Assembly: GCA_008933995.1 (NCBI GenBank)
Contig: WARS01000030.1
Coordinates: 5,625,304-5,689,303 of the forward strand
Reading direction: 5' to 3'
DNA: 64,000 bases
Origin: Datnioides undecimradiatus
Lineage: Eukaryota; Chordata; Actinopteri; Lobotiformes; Datnioididae
Below, piece by piece: positions 39,867 through 53,225 of this stretch; the stretch's first letter is position 1, and every line of letters begins with the position of its first letter. The notes beneath the pieces are model-generated. The model was given only the letters and a program-made list of their open reading frames with translations. It ran no database searches and had not been told where the DNA came from. The position numbers and the translations under genes are program-made.

Positions 39867-42800
39867 TTACATGTTCCTAGGGATGTTGTAGGACAAGGAC
39901 AGCGGCGGTGCACTGGGGAGGAGGGCTGCGGGAGAGGAGCTGATCTCTGCTGGGTACGGCTGCAGGCCCATCTGCTTGTTGTCGTGCAGCTTGCGGACGA
40001 CAATGCGGCAGAAGTCCTCATTGTGTTGCTGACAGTTGTCCAGAAGCTGACGCACCTTGGCGGTGCGCGTGGGCTGGTTCAGCACTAGTTCATAATCCTC
40101 CCGCATCAGCATGGAGCGGGCCAGCAGGGCGTCCAAGCTCTGATTCAGACAGGCCTCTGTCATCTGGTAGACAATGTCTTCTCGCCGCGTTGCAATCCAC
40201 TGTGCAATTGGGCCTTGTGAGGGAGAGGAGTGTCGCAAAAGAGGAGAGTAATCTGTTGAGAACGAGAAGGGGGAGAGGAGTGATTGTCTGCAGACTTCGA
40301 TAAAACAAAAACATTTCATTCAATTTAAAGAAGAGAGTTGTATCATTAATAATATTATCACCAATTTCAACCATGTTGCTGTAACTGCCGTTACCTTGCT
40401 GCAGAGGCTGAGGCTTCAGGGTGAGGTTATCCAGCTGTGTCTCGTACTCGGTGGCTGGCAGGTCTGTTTTGATGTTCAAATCTTTCTCCGGCCTGGCAGT
40501 CTGGTAGTTCAGGTTGTTGAGTGCGCATGGGTCAATCAAAGACTCGGGAGGCTCCAGAGTATGAGCTAAAAATGACGCTGGAAGGCCCTCTACACCAAAA
40601 AGAGTAGAAAAGTTGTGATGTACCTAACTTATGTTGCTTATTATGTAGCTTGTATTATATACTGTTTTTTTAACTGAACCTAAGGTCAGGCAGTGTGAGT
40701 TTCCTGAAAGTCCAGCTATCAGTAGCTTCTTGATACCAGTATAGAGTGCCAGTCCTGCTGTGGTTACCTTTAGAAGGAGCAGTATTGCTGATGGTGAGGG
40801 CGCCTGGTAGAGATATGTCTGTGTCCTGAGAGGAGCAAGAGCCGGAGCCTGATCCAGATGTGGAGCTCTCCTGTGGAAGAGCAAACAGTTCGGGGTTGAA
40901 CTCACATCCACGCACAGACAATAACAGCAAAACACCAAAAAAAAAAAAACAAGCAACCTTTAAATGTAATGCAGTTGACTAGTAAACTTAATCCTGATAT
41001 TTTCACAGACGTTTGAGCTACTGACCAGCCACGGGCCGGGCCTCTCTTTCAGCATGTTAAGGGACCTCTCTTTACTTGTTTTCTCACACTCGGACCGTGC
41101 TGCACAACAGCCTGATCTCCCCATCAACTGCAGGGGGAAGAGGAAGAGAGAAGAGAGGAATGAGTCACACTGACTGGGAAGATCAGCAGGGAGTAATAAT
41201 GTGTTGAGAATGTTTTTAATCTGATCTACCAAAGCCAATAAATCTGCTGTTAACCCAGATAAAACACCCTATTTATTAATCCCCGTGTACAAGAAAACAC
41301 AACTGTCCACACGAGGAATTCTACATTAACAGAAGGAGGAGAATAGGAGCGTGTGTGATTTAACAGTCACTTCACTTCCTACATTTTCCCCTGATGCTGG
41401 AGTTTTTCTTTGTCACCGTTCTTACTCACAGTGGGATTTGTTGGCGCCATGTAAATAATATTATACACAGTACAGTCTAGACTTGCTCTGTATGAAAAGT
41501 AACTTCTCTTATGTTGCTGAGTTGTCAGTGTTGCTCATACTGAAGGTTCCTGCTGTAAATCTAAATTTAAAATCAGTACCATGAATGCCACTTGTTTTGC
41601 ACTCCGCTCCTAACAGTAATAAATGATAAATATTAACTATTTATTACTGGTAGCAACATTTAAAGATGAGACTGTGCTATTCCTCCTAAATGATTCACAG
41701 CTCTAATACATCGACAAACAAGCGCTACGCAATAACACACAATATACAACAGTCAAATGACTGATCCAACTAAATACTGGGAGCACTGGTCTCACTCACG
41801 TGCACACACAGCGAGACTGAAAAAGGGAAGGATGTGTTAAAGGGGAAATTATGAAGTAAACTTTTTGACCCGTCATCCTGTTGAAGTCCAAGCATAATTC
41901 AAACAGTCCCGAATTACACATAGTTCACCATGTGACCAACATGTCTTTGACATCAATTATTCAGCTCTGGTATAAAGCAACCACGTATTCTTGTAACAGG
42001 GGAATTCCTTTATTCATCTGTGCAGGCATACTGTTATTACCTAAAAACACTGAGACGTGAAAGAGAAAACAAAACTGATCATTTGTTTGTGTAAAGTAGT
42101 CCCCGGGGAACACCGACTGACAACACCTTTGTTTTGCTTTGTTTCCCATAGTTCAGTTCTGCTTCGCACTTCAGAATTACACACATTCACTGCAGAGTTA
42201 CGGTTTCCCTCGGGTGGACAGAAAAGTTCTGAGAAAAAGTCGTTTTTCAGTAAAGAGGAACACAACACAGTCGAGGTGGAGAGATGAAACGTCTCACTCT
42301 AACGGTGAGCTGATACATGAAGTGAAGTGAACCTTGTTTTTTTTTTTTTTTTAATTTAGTTGACAAAAAACAAAACATTTGCTGGTTTCAGAACGCAACC
42401 ATGTCACTTGCTGTTCTCCTCTTAACAAATGTGTAATATTTGGGTTTTTGTGAGCTATATAGCATCATGTTAGGCTCTGGTGAGTTGTGATGAGTATTTA
42501 ACATTAATATTTAATCAACAAATAAATTGGTAAGTCTTGACAGTGCTTCCACATTTATCTATCTGGATAGTCAGTACTGTGAAAACTGGCCTCGTGGTTG
42601 GTTTAAGGGCGCAGACCCCGCCGTTTGAGTCCAGGAGAGGTCCAACTCTCCGTGCTGATAATGGCATAAGCAAACACAGCGGACCTCTGACTTACCTTTG
42701 ATCTCTTGATCTCCAACACGGCCTCCAGGAAGTCAATCTCATTAAACTTCCTCACCATGGGCTCCAGCTCAATCAAACACTCTGAAATGGCAGCAAACAC

Positions 42801-45800
42801 ATCCCACCTTTACTGTGAAGTCTACAAAACTATACTGAACTGGTGTCACTTTGTTTCTACCGATGCGCTTTTTTTCTGTTATTGGTGATTTTATAGAGAC
42901 GTCTTCATAATAAAATGGAAACTCGCTGAACTGTTTCATCTGTGTCTACAGGAAAATGATGACTCATAAATTAGGACCATTTTTTTCCGTTAGAAACGCC
43001 TTTGTGGTGCTGTGCTGTGTGCGCGTGTGTGTGTGTGTGTGTGTTTGGGTGTGTCACTGAGAGGAAATTAAGGAAAGAAATTTAGGTGCACTTGTTTCTC
43101 TCCTGCTGAACATGCTAAAGTTGGCTCTCTCAGCACGTTAAGAGACGACTGTGTGGTTTTGGAAATGAGATAAACAATCTCTATAAACATCTGAATGGAA
43201 AATAACACAAGTTCATAACTCTGCTCCATGGTCTGATTATTGATCATTTTGGTTTTGGTGATTTAGCACAAATCAAAGTGGCATGCAGCTAACGAGACAC
43301 AACGTGATCATTTTGTCTCTGAATTCGTATTATCCTCTTAGTTTAGCTGTTTTACCCTTTTTGTTGTGATAACAAATAAATGATGCATTTGCAGGTTTTG
43401 ATCTTGTTTACAAAAAATAGAGACCTGCATTGTGGTTCAGTGAAACCAGCAGAGAATGTGACAGGAAGCTGATGCTTAGTCACTGCTCTGTCAGGGGTAA
43501 AAGAGCAGGCGTGATTAAGAAGATTTGTCCATTGCTCAACTTGAACAAAGAGAAAGGTCAACCTGCTAGCACAGAGGGCGACCCTTCGAGGGGCTGGAAT
43601 CTGCATTCTTCAGAAACGAATGACTGCAGCCCATTTATGTGTGTGAACCTACTGAGGAAGGACGGTCGCTCGTCGGGGTTAGATGTCCAGCCGCAGGTCA
43701 TTAAACTGATGAGGGTTTCTCTGCTGGGGATGTCAGCAGGCAGACTATCCAGACTTGTGTCAGGACGCATCCCGCGCAGCACGCTGAACATGATCTGCAT
43801 AGGGTTGGTCACCTCTGACCGCACAACAACACACATCCCATATACAAACCGATAAGTAGTGTGAAAGCACTAGGAAGGCTAAAACTAAAAAGAGCAAGCG
43901 AACTGACGGAGATGATGACAGCACAGGTGTGACAAAATTACAAAACAAAACAAAACGTGTGTTACCTTCAAATGGAATCTGCCTGGACAGCACTTCCCAC
44001 ATAATGATGGCATAGCTATAAAGTAAATATCACAGAGATAAGCAGGGAATGAGAGTTGCGTCATTCTTTCCGACTGGCATTCCCCTTCAGAGCTAAGGGA
44101 ATTGAAGAGTTAACCAGAGAGGCTGCTTTGATGAAAAGCGAGGTTGTGTTGCGGCAACATTTTAAAAGCCAGGAGAGATTCTTATTCAGCCGCAGAGGAA
44201 AGTCGATTTCTTTTACTTATTTTTAAAACTTCTTTTGTAGTAGTCAGCACTCCCTCCCTCTGACAAATTCCTGAGATCAGACAATTCGCCCGGCATGGCT
44301 GACAGATTTAGTCTTTGGCACTGATCCCAGCACTGTTCTGCTTTGGTATGCTAACAATCCAACCCCAAGCTGGGAGCCCTACCTCACCTTGCCAGTCAGG
44401 AAAACCTCATTTCCCCATAAGTCTGGAAGTGCTTGACAAATATTCACTCTATCAAGGTTTAAAAACAGTTCAATAAACTCCTCCAGAGTTCATCCATTCA
44501 CAACTCAATAATCAGACCACTGACTATCTCATGTTGAGAAAGCGAAAATCCAGATCGATGGCGACAGTTACTCTGTCCCATCCATTCAACTGTCTGACAT
44601 ATTTCTGATTGCTAGTTATTGGGACGCATTGTCTCACCTGTACATGTCGTGTTTCACATCGGCTCGACGGCCCTTGGACGGTTCGTACTTCTCAGGGGGC
44701 ATGTAGATCACTGTGCCCCCCATCTCCGTGGGCTTGGACCCTGAGCCTTTACTGACCGACAGCTGGCGCCACTTTGAGAGACCAAAGTCTGCGATCTGGA
44801 TGGGATGAAAGCAGAACATTAGGAGCATTATTTGAGAAGTCTGGGCTTATTTTGAAATATTTTATTTTTTTCTTTATCAAATAGAGACAACCGACTGTGA
44901 CTCTAACAGGCGCACTTATAAAATGGTCACGTATACTCTCAGTTATTCAAAGAAATTATAATTAGGGGTGCAACTGACAGTTATTGTTTTATTGTTGAGA
45001 AATTAGCGGATTGTTTTCCCGACACTTTGTCTGAAAAATATCAAAGAAGTCAATCATTATTTCCCAGAGCCCACAGTGAGATCCCCTTCCTATACAATAG
45101 CAATAACAATAGCTAAAATACAGATGAACTGAGTCGTTGTTTCACCTCTAACGAATCTAATTAACTAAATTGCGCTTCCCCCCCACCCCGTGCAGCTTCC
45201 TTCGGTCAAAATGGGGCGACAGCTGGGTGAGAATCTGTTACCACGTACACAAAGACAGACACAAGCTCACACGCAATTGTGAAAGTAACAGTGGCTGACC
45301 ACACTCAGTGTTAACGTTTGTTTCTTTTTGTCGCACATACTGTGCCAGGTTCTAGTTGGCACGCATACCTTCACATGAAATTCCCCATCCAACAGTATGT
45401 TCTGTGTCTTTAGGTCATGATGTAAGAGGGGTGGGTTCATGTTGTGGAGGAAGTTAACCCCGAGGGCAATTTCATACAGGATCCGCAGTCGCAAAGGCCA
45501 GGCGAGCACAGGGTACGTGTCTTTCTGTAGGCACAACAGGTATAAAAAACTCGATATCAGTACAAGTATCCACACAACACGTGACAAGTGTAGGTGGAGT
45601 AGTTTTAATTTAAACAACAAATGAAGCAAAGAAAAAAAATTTACTACACTGAGACAAGTGGGAATTTCCCCAAACTATATTTGTCTCTATTCCTCATGGC
45701 TCAACTTCGCTTCCACATCTATTTCATCAGAGAGAATGAATATGTCGCAATTTCACTCTGAGCGATTCATAAGATAGACAGCGCTACTGATGGAGCAGCT

Positions 45801-47492
45801 TGCCAAAAAGAACAAAGAGACTCTGTCACATCAGTGATGTTGGCAACAAAAGTGCAAAAACAAGGACTGTAGTATGTTTAACATGTTCTCTGTGTATATG
45901 TGACTGGGCTGTTAAACTGAATACAAAACCGCCGTGATAATTCTTTAAAATTGCGCCTTCAGCTTTGATGTTAGGAGTAGAGCTGTTTCTGAATCAATAG
46001 CCTTTTGTGTCGTGAAGTTACTTGACCTCGTGGAGCAGCAGGTCCAGAGAGCCATTGCTCATAAACTCCGTGACTATGCAGAAGAACTCGGGCTCGTTGC
46101 AAATGCCAAAGATCTGGATGATGTAGTTGAACCTGGCCTTGTGAAGCACCTCTGCCTCCTTCAGCAGGCAGTTCCTCTCTCTGAAACACACCCAGCGATA
46201 CAGAGTCAGTGTTAACTCTCGGACGTGACACGAATACCAAATCAGTGATGACATTTATAGTGTTGTTCGCACACACAGTTACAGGAAGCCTGCCAATGGG
46301 GGGAATCTAGAAAGCTGGCTGTCTTAATAGCGGGACGGTATGATCATAATCATCAACCACATCTGGATTATTAGAGATATTGATTTGTATCACGATACAA
46401 TGTGCGGAATCATGTGTAAAATGAACAAACTGACCTTTAAGTGTGTGACAAACACTTCAATGACTAAGTTTTTATGCAGTTTGCTCAGAATCATTGACAG
46501 TAATAATGCCCACCTCTACACAGGTGCACTTTATTAGAATTACAAATATGTGCAGCTCAGCTATCAATGTGTGGATATGCGCACGTTTCCGCTGAAACTT
46601 GACTGCAGGGTTGCAGATTGATTAGAGCATCGAGAGACAAACCTGGCAGTCGGGCAAAAGAGAAAGCAATGATGCAACTCCTGGGACACAACAGCAACTA
46701 TTAGAGCCTCAGCAACTTGCTGCAATACAGTTTGTCCGCTATTAGAGCAGTGGCATGTTAATTTCTCATCTGTGAAACATCTTGCTCCATCTCGGTCAAC
46801 GGTCTGTAGCAAGCAAATTTAATGAGTCCCTCTCAAAAATGTTATGTATGTATCTCATCATAGTCAGATTGCTCACAAATTAAAATAAATCTTAAAAGAG
46901 CAACATAGATATGGTATTTTTGATTTTAAGTATGTTTCTTCTTCACCTGAACTGCAGGAGCTTAATGATTTTGGCACAAACCCTGCAGCTGCTTCACAGA
47001 CAGAGAAATGAAACAACACCTGGGACACTGGCTAAATTCAGTGTTGAACATTTGATTGAAACTGACACCAATTCAACTCCCGATGCTCCGCTCAGACAGC
47101 TGCCTGCACAGTAAATACTGACTTTCTCATGAATAACACAATGAAGGTCACTGTTTAAATACTGGTTTTGTTTTTCAAAATTCAGTTACAGTCCCCTCTA
47201 AACAGTGTGCACGGCCTAAATCGTTATATCTAATCCATACAGAGTACCTTTCTCCCACAGGGCTGTCGAGTTTCAGGCACTTGATGGCCACAGTGGTCCT
47301 CCAGTCCGAGTGCTGCGCCTTGAACACTGTGCCGAAGCCCCCTCTGCTCAGGTAGTACAGGTCAGTCAGCTTCTGGTAGGGGATCACCGGCAAGGTGCTG
47401 GTCAGGTTACCGATGTTCATACAGCCCATAGCCGCGGACGGCTCCATAGCAGTTACTGAGCCTTTTACGGGAAGTCTCTGAGGATTTATCAT
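39867..47492 (-). CDS. ripk2: Receptor-interacting serine/threonine kinase 2
   Basis: Kinase and adaptor that relays NOD1/NOD2 peptidoglycan sensing to NF-kappaB and MAPK in the cytosol. Eleven coding exons in transcript order: 47492-47248, 46180-46027, 45524-45369, 44795-44638, 44015-43966, 43814-43653, 42781-42696, 41127-41026, 40870-40768, 40589-40395, 40252-39867. The longest frame gives 598 aa. Starts at 47447 and 47420 are also open, and the last ([18 protein letters not shown]) matches the human N-terminus (human 540 aa). Kinase domain: [10 protein letters not shown] (glycine loop), VAIK (ATP lysine), HHDLKTQN (catalytic loop), ADFGLSKW (activation segment), MPPE. The linker of exons 8-10 is poorly conserved and Ser-rich. 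The C-terminal CARD begins near [13 protein letters not shown], with [14 protein letters not shown] and [11 protein letters not shown] as in human. A kinase plus CARD order with all catalytic residues intact indicates a functional gene. Confidence 0.96.
43020..43044 (+). repeat. (GT)n microsatellite in a ripk2 intron
   Basis: Alternating GT/GC for about 25 bases in the intron between ripk2 exons 6 and 7. Neutral repeat. Confidence 0.85.
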
Positions 47493-48874
47493 CCACCAAG
47501 TCAGCTGCTGAAAGCAGAACTGCCCTTTTTGGTAAACGCAATGAGGAAGAGCTCTGTCATGCAGCTAAACAACGCATGCCTTAACGTCGCTCACTGTTAG
47601 CAAGCTAAGCTAACGTCAACGTAGCGGTAGGAGGGGAAGGAGGACGGCTGAAAGAGAGCAACTAGTCTGCTAACGAAAAACGCCGTCCACACAACGACTA
47701 GAAATTCACATGTGCACATACACATGGCCCTTTATTCATAGTGAGCTACCAGGTTTCATCTAAACAGGGTTCACAGGCTGAGTCACAGACACATAACAAC
47801 AGCGAGCGGCTGAGCTCCGCTGTCATTTAAGGCAGGTGGGTTTGTTGTTGCTAATGACGACACGCTTCCGGGTTTTTTGCGAGATGCGTTCAGGACCATA
47901 GGTTTCTTGTGTTTCAGATGGTTGACCTGGATTTCATTTTATCGGGGCCCTGATTTTTAAATAGCTACCTGGGCACAAAAGATCGTCATATATACGTCCC
48001 ATTTCAAGGAGGGAATTTCAGATGTGAAATTCTGGCCCATATGAATAAGTTACATCGTCTAAACTTCGCATTCACATTTTTGTTTCAGTTTCGCTGGAAC
48101 AAGACCTCCCACGAGTGTGACCTCAACTGTTACTTGCGGGGCTTTTAATATGCTGGAATTTCCCAAAGCGCGGGATTTTCTGCAAAAATGTTGCGAATGC
48201 CGTGTGTTAATACAAGTCAGAATTAAAAAGTAAAACTGATAAAGGTCAGACTAGGACAAGAATGAAATAGGCAGAAACAGCTTAATAGAAGGAAATATAT
48301 AGAATCAGGAGTTCAGAAACTAATATGAACTATGCTTGTGCAAACGTCACACTAATACTGTGGGATCATATAGTAACACAGAAGAATAAACAATTACCGT
48401 TATATTAAACGTGTTTTATACGGGTGATCCAGTCATTATATTGTTGTGGTCTTGTTGTACTATCAACTTTTTGTTTCTTATGTGACAGTGTTTACAATTG
48501 TATCTTTAAAAAGTAGACAAACACATTTCCAGTTATATCTTCACAGCGTTTAGCCTTGTGTTATTTTGTGGGTTTATTGTTTGTGCTTTATCGACACAGG
48601 AAAGGCTTACCTGACAGGACAGGACACACACCGAAGCACATGACTCACTGAAGCACATGTTTGCATTGTCTCCTGGTAATCTGTAACTTCCATAAAACAG
48701 AGTGTCCACAAATCAGTCACCACATTATCACTGCAGCTCTCACACAACGTGCCTTGTGATTTTGATGATCCAGCAAAACTGTCAAAAAGACAGCCCCTCC
48801 ATATCTCAGACCAGAACAAAATGTGTGTATTCTGTGTTTAAATGAGTTAGCTGATTCTTAACGGACCAGTACAG
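47493..48874. other. Divergent upstream region of ripk2 and snx16
   Basis: This holds the ripk2 5' UTR and promoter on one side and the snx16 upstream region on the other. CTTCCGGG near 47868 is an ETS core on the minus strand. The bases before the snx16 ATG (TTCTTAACGGACCAGTACAG) look like a branch point and acceptor, so snx16 probably has a non-coding first exon somewhere here. No coding exon is seen. Confidence 0.5.
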
Positions 48875-50781
48875 ATGGCTGCCCCCTTTGTCCCAGTCCC
48901 ACTCGCAGCAGGCTGGACAGGATACCGCAGGTCCTGGACAAGGACAGGGTTTCCCATACATCCTGCTTCATTCATAAACTGTGAGCCCTCACCCTCAGAG
49001 AGTATTTCCAGGGTGACAGAAGTCGGACCCTGGATTGTTGTATTTGGGGCTCTCACTGCAGATGACTTTTGGAGTAGACCCAGAGGAGGTGTGTTGGATG
49101 GGTCATCTACACTAGTGGAGGCTGAAGGGAAACCCAAGGACAGATGGGTAGAAAGACCCATCACCCTGACACTGCTGGACTACGAGATCTTGGAAGAGAG
49201 GGCAAAATTTACGGTATAGATCACAAGTCTACCAAATCTTCCAGAACGTAGGGTAACATTGATAATAAATCTATCAATAAAAGAAAAAGAAAAAAAAACT
49301 GTTTTTGAGTTAAAAACCTGGATGGACAGAACATATACACATTAAGAACTGGCGAACAATGTATGCAAAGTCATGCTTACATCACATGACTGCTGCTCTT
49401 ACACAAAAAAAAGTTTACATAACTAGTGTGTGTATGTGTGTGATGACAGCACAATACTGTTGAATGAGTAAGATCAGCCGCAGTCACAGATGTGAGCATG
49501 TCAGTACATTTGCTAACAGACTTTGTTGGACATGCACTTAAATTTCCTCTTTTTCAGAGGACACTGAGTGTGTGCATGACTCTACTAAGTTGATTGCGCA
49601 GATGTTATGGCTCATTGTGGAACATATCTCTGTCATAGGTTTATAAGATCCTGGTGACGGGGTGTCATGGAGACAGCTGGGTGATCTTCAGAAGATACAA
49701 TGACTTCTGCAGGCTCAATGACAAGGTGGTTGTCAAGTTACAGTTAGTAATACCAGCGTTATGGCACATAGACAGATTGTTCTGCAGTTTTCCATGATAA
49801 TCCACCAAATATATATATTTTTTTGAAACTTGACATGATCTTGAGAGATCCTGTTCTTTTTCACTTCTTTTCCAGTTCTCTCTATTCAAGGATCTGCAGG
49901 ATTATACAGGCTGCTGCCTCCCAGCATTGTATTTAGCATTTATTCTACTGTCATATATATTTAATATTGTTCTCAAACGTCTGTACATTTTCTGCACTCC
50001 CACCTTTTTTGTTGATGGCTTGGCTGCAGCTTAAAGACTTGTTTCCCGGCTCGGGTTTGGTCCTGCCTCCTAAACGCTGGTTGAAAAACAACTATGACGA
50101 GGAGTTCCTGGAACAGAGGCAGATCGGCCTGCAGACATTTCTGCAGAACGTGATGTCACACGAAGCCATCATGAGCAGGTGTGTGTGTGCTGTGTTGATA
50201 CATCTGACCTCTACAGAGACTGCTCTCAACCTTGTTTGATTTAGAGTTTTAAATGCATTTGCTCCACAGTGAAGCTATCAGACACTTTCTGTGTTTGGCT
50301 GACCCACCAAGTCCATTTTACAGTCTGGAGGAAAGTAGGGTAAGGTCACTTTCTTCACCAAAATACTGCCTTAAGTGCTAAATGCACTACTGTTTGTTAA
50401 CCCGATGGCTATTGTCTGTTGACTGAAGGCTTTCTGTGAGACCCTGGAGGAAACCAACCATCGTCTTCAGAGGGAACTCTTGGAAAATCAGAGAGAAGTT
50501 GATACATTGAAGAAGATTCTGGAGGAAAAGGAAAACCATCTCAACCTTTTGGTGAAGAAAATCAAGTAAAGATGTGTCCTCTGCCCAGGAACAATACAGG
50601 CTTTAAGTGTATTGTACACAGAACTGAACAGCTCGATTTCCTCTTACACAGAGCCCTGTCACTTTCTTCAGAGAGCTTTGAGGTTTCTTGCAAGCTGACA
50701 GCATCGAAAGCCACTGACAGCAATGCACACAGAGAAGGAGACACTGATGTAAACGGATTAAAGCCACAACCCAGGGATTGA
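48875..50781 (+). CDS. snx16: Sorting nexin 16
   Basis: Phosphoinositide-binding (PI3P) endosomal sorting protein with a PX domain and coiled coil. Six coding exons: 48875-49213, 49639-49725, 50030-50178, 50270-50339, 50429-50565, 50652-50781; 303 aa in frame (human 344). It starts MAAPFVPVP, as in human MATPYVPVP. The PX domain runs from about residue 100: [28 protein letters not shown] (with the RRY phosphoinositide residues), [19 protein letters not shown] (the PPK loop), then [21 protein letters not shown]. The coiled coil [20 protein letters not shown] follows. The acidic tail is shorter than in human, which accounts for most of the length difference. The gene is head-to-head with ripk2, and both map to human 8q21. 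Confidence 0.95.
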
Positions 50782-50834
50782 AATGAAGAGGGTGGGCAAT
50801 GACAGAGGATATCCTGTAACTGAGGTTGACAGTA

Positions 50835-50840
50835 AATAAA
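50835..50840 (+). terminator. Polyadenylation signal of snx16
   Basis: AATAAA only 54 bases after the snx16 stop codon, implying a very short 3' UTR. Confidence 0.55.
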
Positions 50841-51269
50841 TGTATGGAAGAAGGATGAGCTTAGTCTCATGTAACACACTTTAAATTTCAGTTTCTTTCA
50901 TTTATTTGTATGTCTGGTGGTGAAATGTAACTAAGTACATTTACTCAAGCACAAATTCAGGATACTTGTAGCCTAATAGTTGTTCCATTCCTGAGTAGAT
51001 CCATTTAATGCAGCTTTATACAGCAGTGCAGCAGTAAAATGCAAGATACACATGAATGCAGCAGTGCAAACTATAGTGTATGATTTCTTTTTGGTAACTC
51101 AACCTTAAAAACTGCAAGTTTTGTACTAAAAAGTGCCTTTAATAATATTAATGCTGCTTTGGAAAGGTAAATATCTGCTCTTCTCATGCACTGTGAATAA
51201 TGACCTTGTTATTGATAATATACTGAAATGATGCATTTTCTATAGTTGTGACACTACAGTCAAAAATGA

Positions 51270-51283
51270 CCAGGAGGTGGCAG
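51270..51283 (+). promoter_or_regulatory. CTCF-like motif downstream of snx16
   Basis: CCAGGAGGTGGCAG agrees with the CTCF core at 13 of 14 positions (G for Y at position 5), including the AGGTGGCAG half. It is the best of three such motifs noticed in the window. Confidence 0.5.
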
Positions 51284-53225
51284 TGTATTAACAGTTTTGG
51301 AAAGGTGAAGCCACCTGAATCAAAGGGACCCACCAGGAACTTGATGTTCTGTTCTCATCACACACAGGGACAAGAACACTTCTCAAAACCTTGAACATGG
51401 TGCTCCTGGCTGATTTAATTTTAAAAATAGTGCAGGTAAGATTCGTGTATGTGCGTTACCATATTAGTGGGGTCTGAAAAGTGGGAGGCCACCATACTTG
51501 TGGGGTTTGGTAGCTGGTGTGTTTGTCTGCGTGTGTGTGTGTGTGGAGGGGGGGTGGGCAGATCCTCTGTGTCGTCAAAATGAAACCTCATTCAGACAAC
51601 CCTTATTACTGGACTGAAAAGCCATTCTGTTTCACTTCACTCAGTCTAAATGAATCACTGAACAAATCGCGGACGTGGGCGTTGATTCAGAGGTCTGGAG
51701 CCAGACTCCATTCATACTGCTGCTACACTGAATGCATGTGAACATCTTTTTATTTCCATTGTGCAATGAAAAGCATTCAGAATGGAAAACATGTCTGAAA
51801 ATAGCCAATGGAGATAAAGTATGACATGAGATGAAAAGTTTTAATCAATAAAAAGAAAGACATGGTCAAGCCAAAGCCATTTTTTGAACAGTTGTAACTG
51901 ATAAATTCAAGTACCTTTGACGTCACTCTGGTACTTCAATTAGGTACAAATAAAGGTAGTTGTTGCGTGCTTCCATTTTTTTTAAAGCAACCAAAATCAC
52001 TCATATAACTGGTGTTTTGAGGAAGATCTAAACCTCACAGTATTGTCCTCTAATGACAACGATGCCAATGATGATGGCCGCTGATGATACGCAGCATCCG
52101 ACTAAACAACATCCAGTATCAGTGTATGTCCCCCACAGGCCCAATGTGCATTTTCAGGCAAATAATTAAAAACCCACATTTGTAATTAAAAAATACACAC
52201 ATTTCTGAGCTGATCACGACCGTAGTCTAAAACTGCTTCACAAGTGCGTTTACAGTTATAACTGGTGTACACAACAGAGACTATAGAGTCACAAACCTTA
52301 GACTCGACAACAAAAAGACTGGCAACTCGACTTTAACACCAGTGACTCGTGACCTCACATGCAATGACTTCACAAGGCCAAAGATTAATTGCTATTTTAT
52401 AAAGATAAAGCGTGCCGTTAACCTGTTTGACTCGATCACAAGTTTAAGACTTAGACTTGCAAATGGCTGTTTTATAAGATAAACAAACCCCTGTCAGCAT
52501 CACAAACCATGGATATCATTAGAGTTTGCTGTAGTAAATATATATTTAAAACTGGCAGTGGGATCCTGTTTGTTTTTAATTCATATGATGGAGCTACCTT
52601 TTGGGGAACATCTGGATGGCAGATGGTGTCTTTCATTGGAGTAAGATTATAACAAAGCTGGGGCATATATTAGCAGTAAGTGTTGACATTGTCAGAGACG
52701 AATGAGCATTTCTGCTGCAGGAGTATGTGAAGTGAATGCTATTCTCAATCAAGGCCAGAAACCTACTGAGAGAGGGGAAAAAAATGATGCAACACCATTA
52801 GTATTTTTCCATCCTCCATCTTCCTAATCCTCAATTTATTGTCTTGTACAGTTGTCAGTGGAATCAGCAGTTTGGCACTCAGTCCACGTGACAAACAACA
52901 CTCAAGAAACACTAACCGTAATTACAGAGTAAATAGGCATACCAGTATTTCACATCCAGGAGGTTTTCATTTCCAAAATCTGAGCAAAGGCTGTGAAACA
53001 AGCAGTAAGTGCAGATTTTGCAGCAGATGCAATACAAAAACAAGACCGTTTATCAAACCTGAGTGAGAGTGGGACACAGGGCTTTGGCTCGCCTGGGTTT
53101 TATTGTATGACAGGAGTTAATCCGGAGTCAGAATATCTTGTTGGGTTTAATGAAACATCAGGAGAACATGAAGCTAGGCAAGCATCCAAGGACATGTTGA
53201 AAAATGCATCCACTGAGGTGCCAGT

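Noticed and set aside
48847-49164. A 105-codon frame on the minus strand
   Set aside because: It is the antisense shadow of snx16 exon 1.
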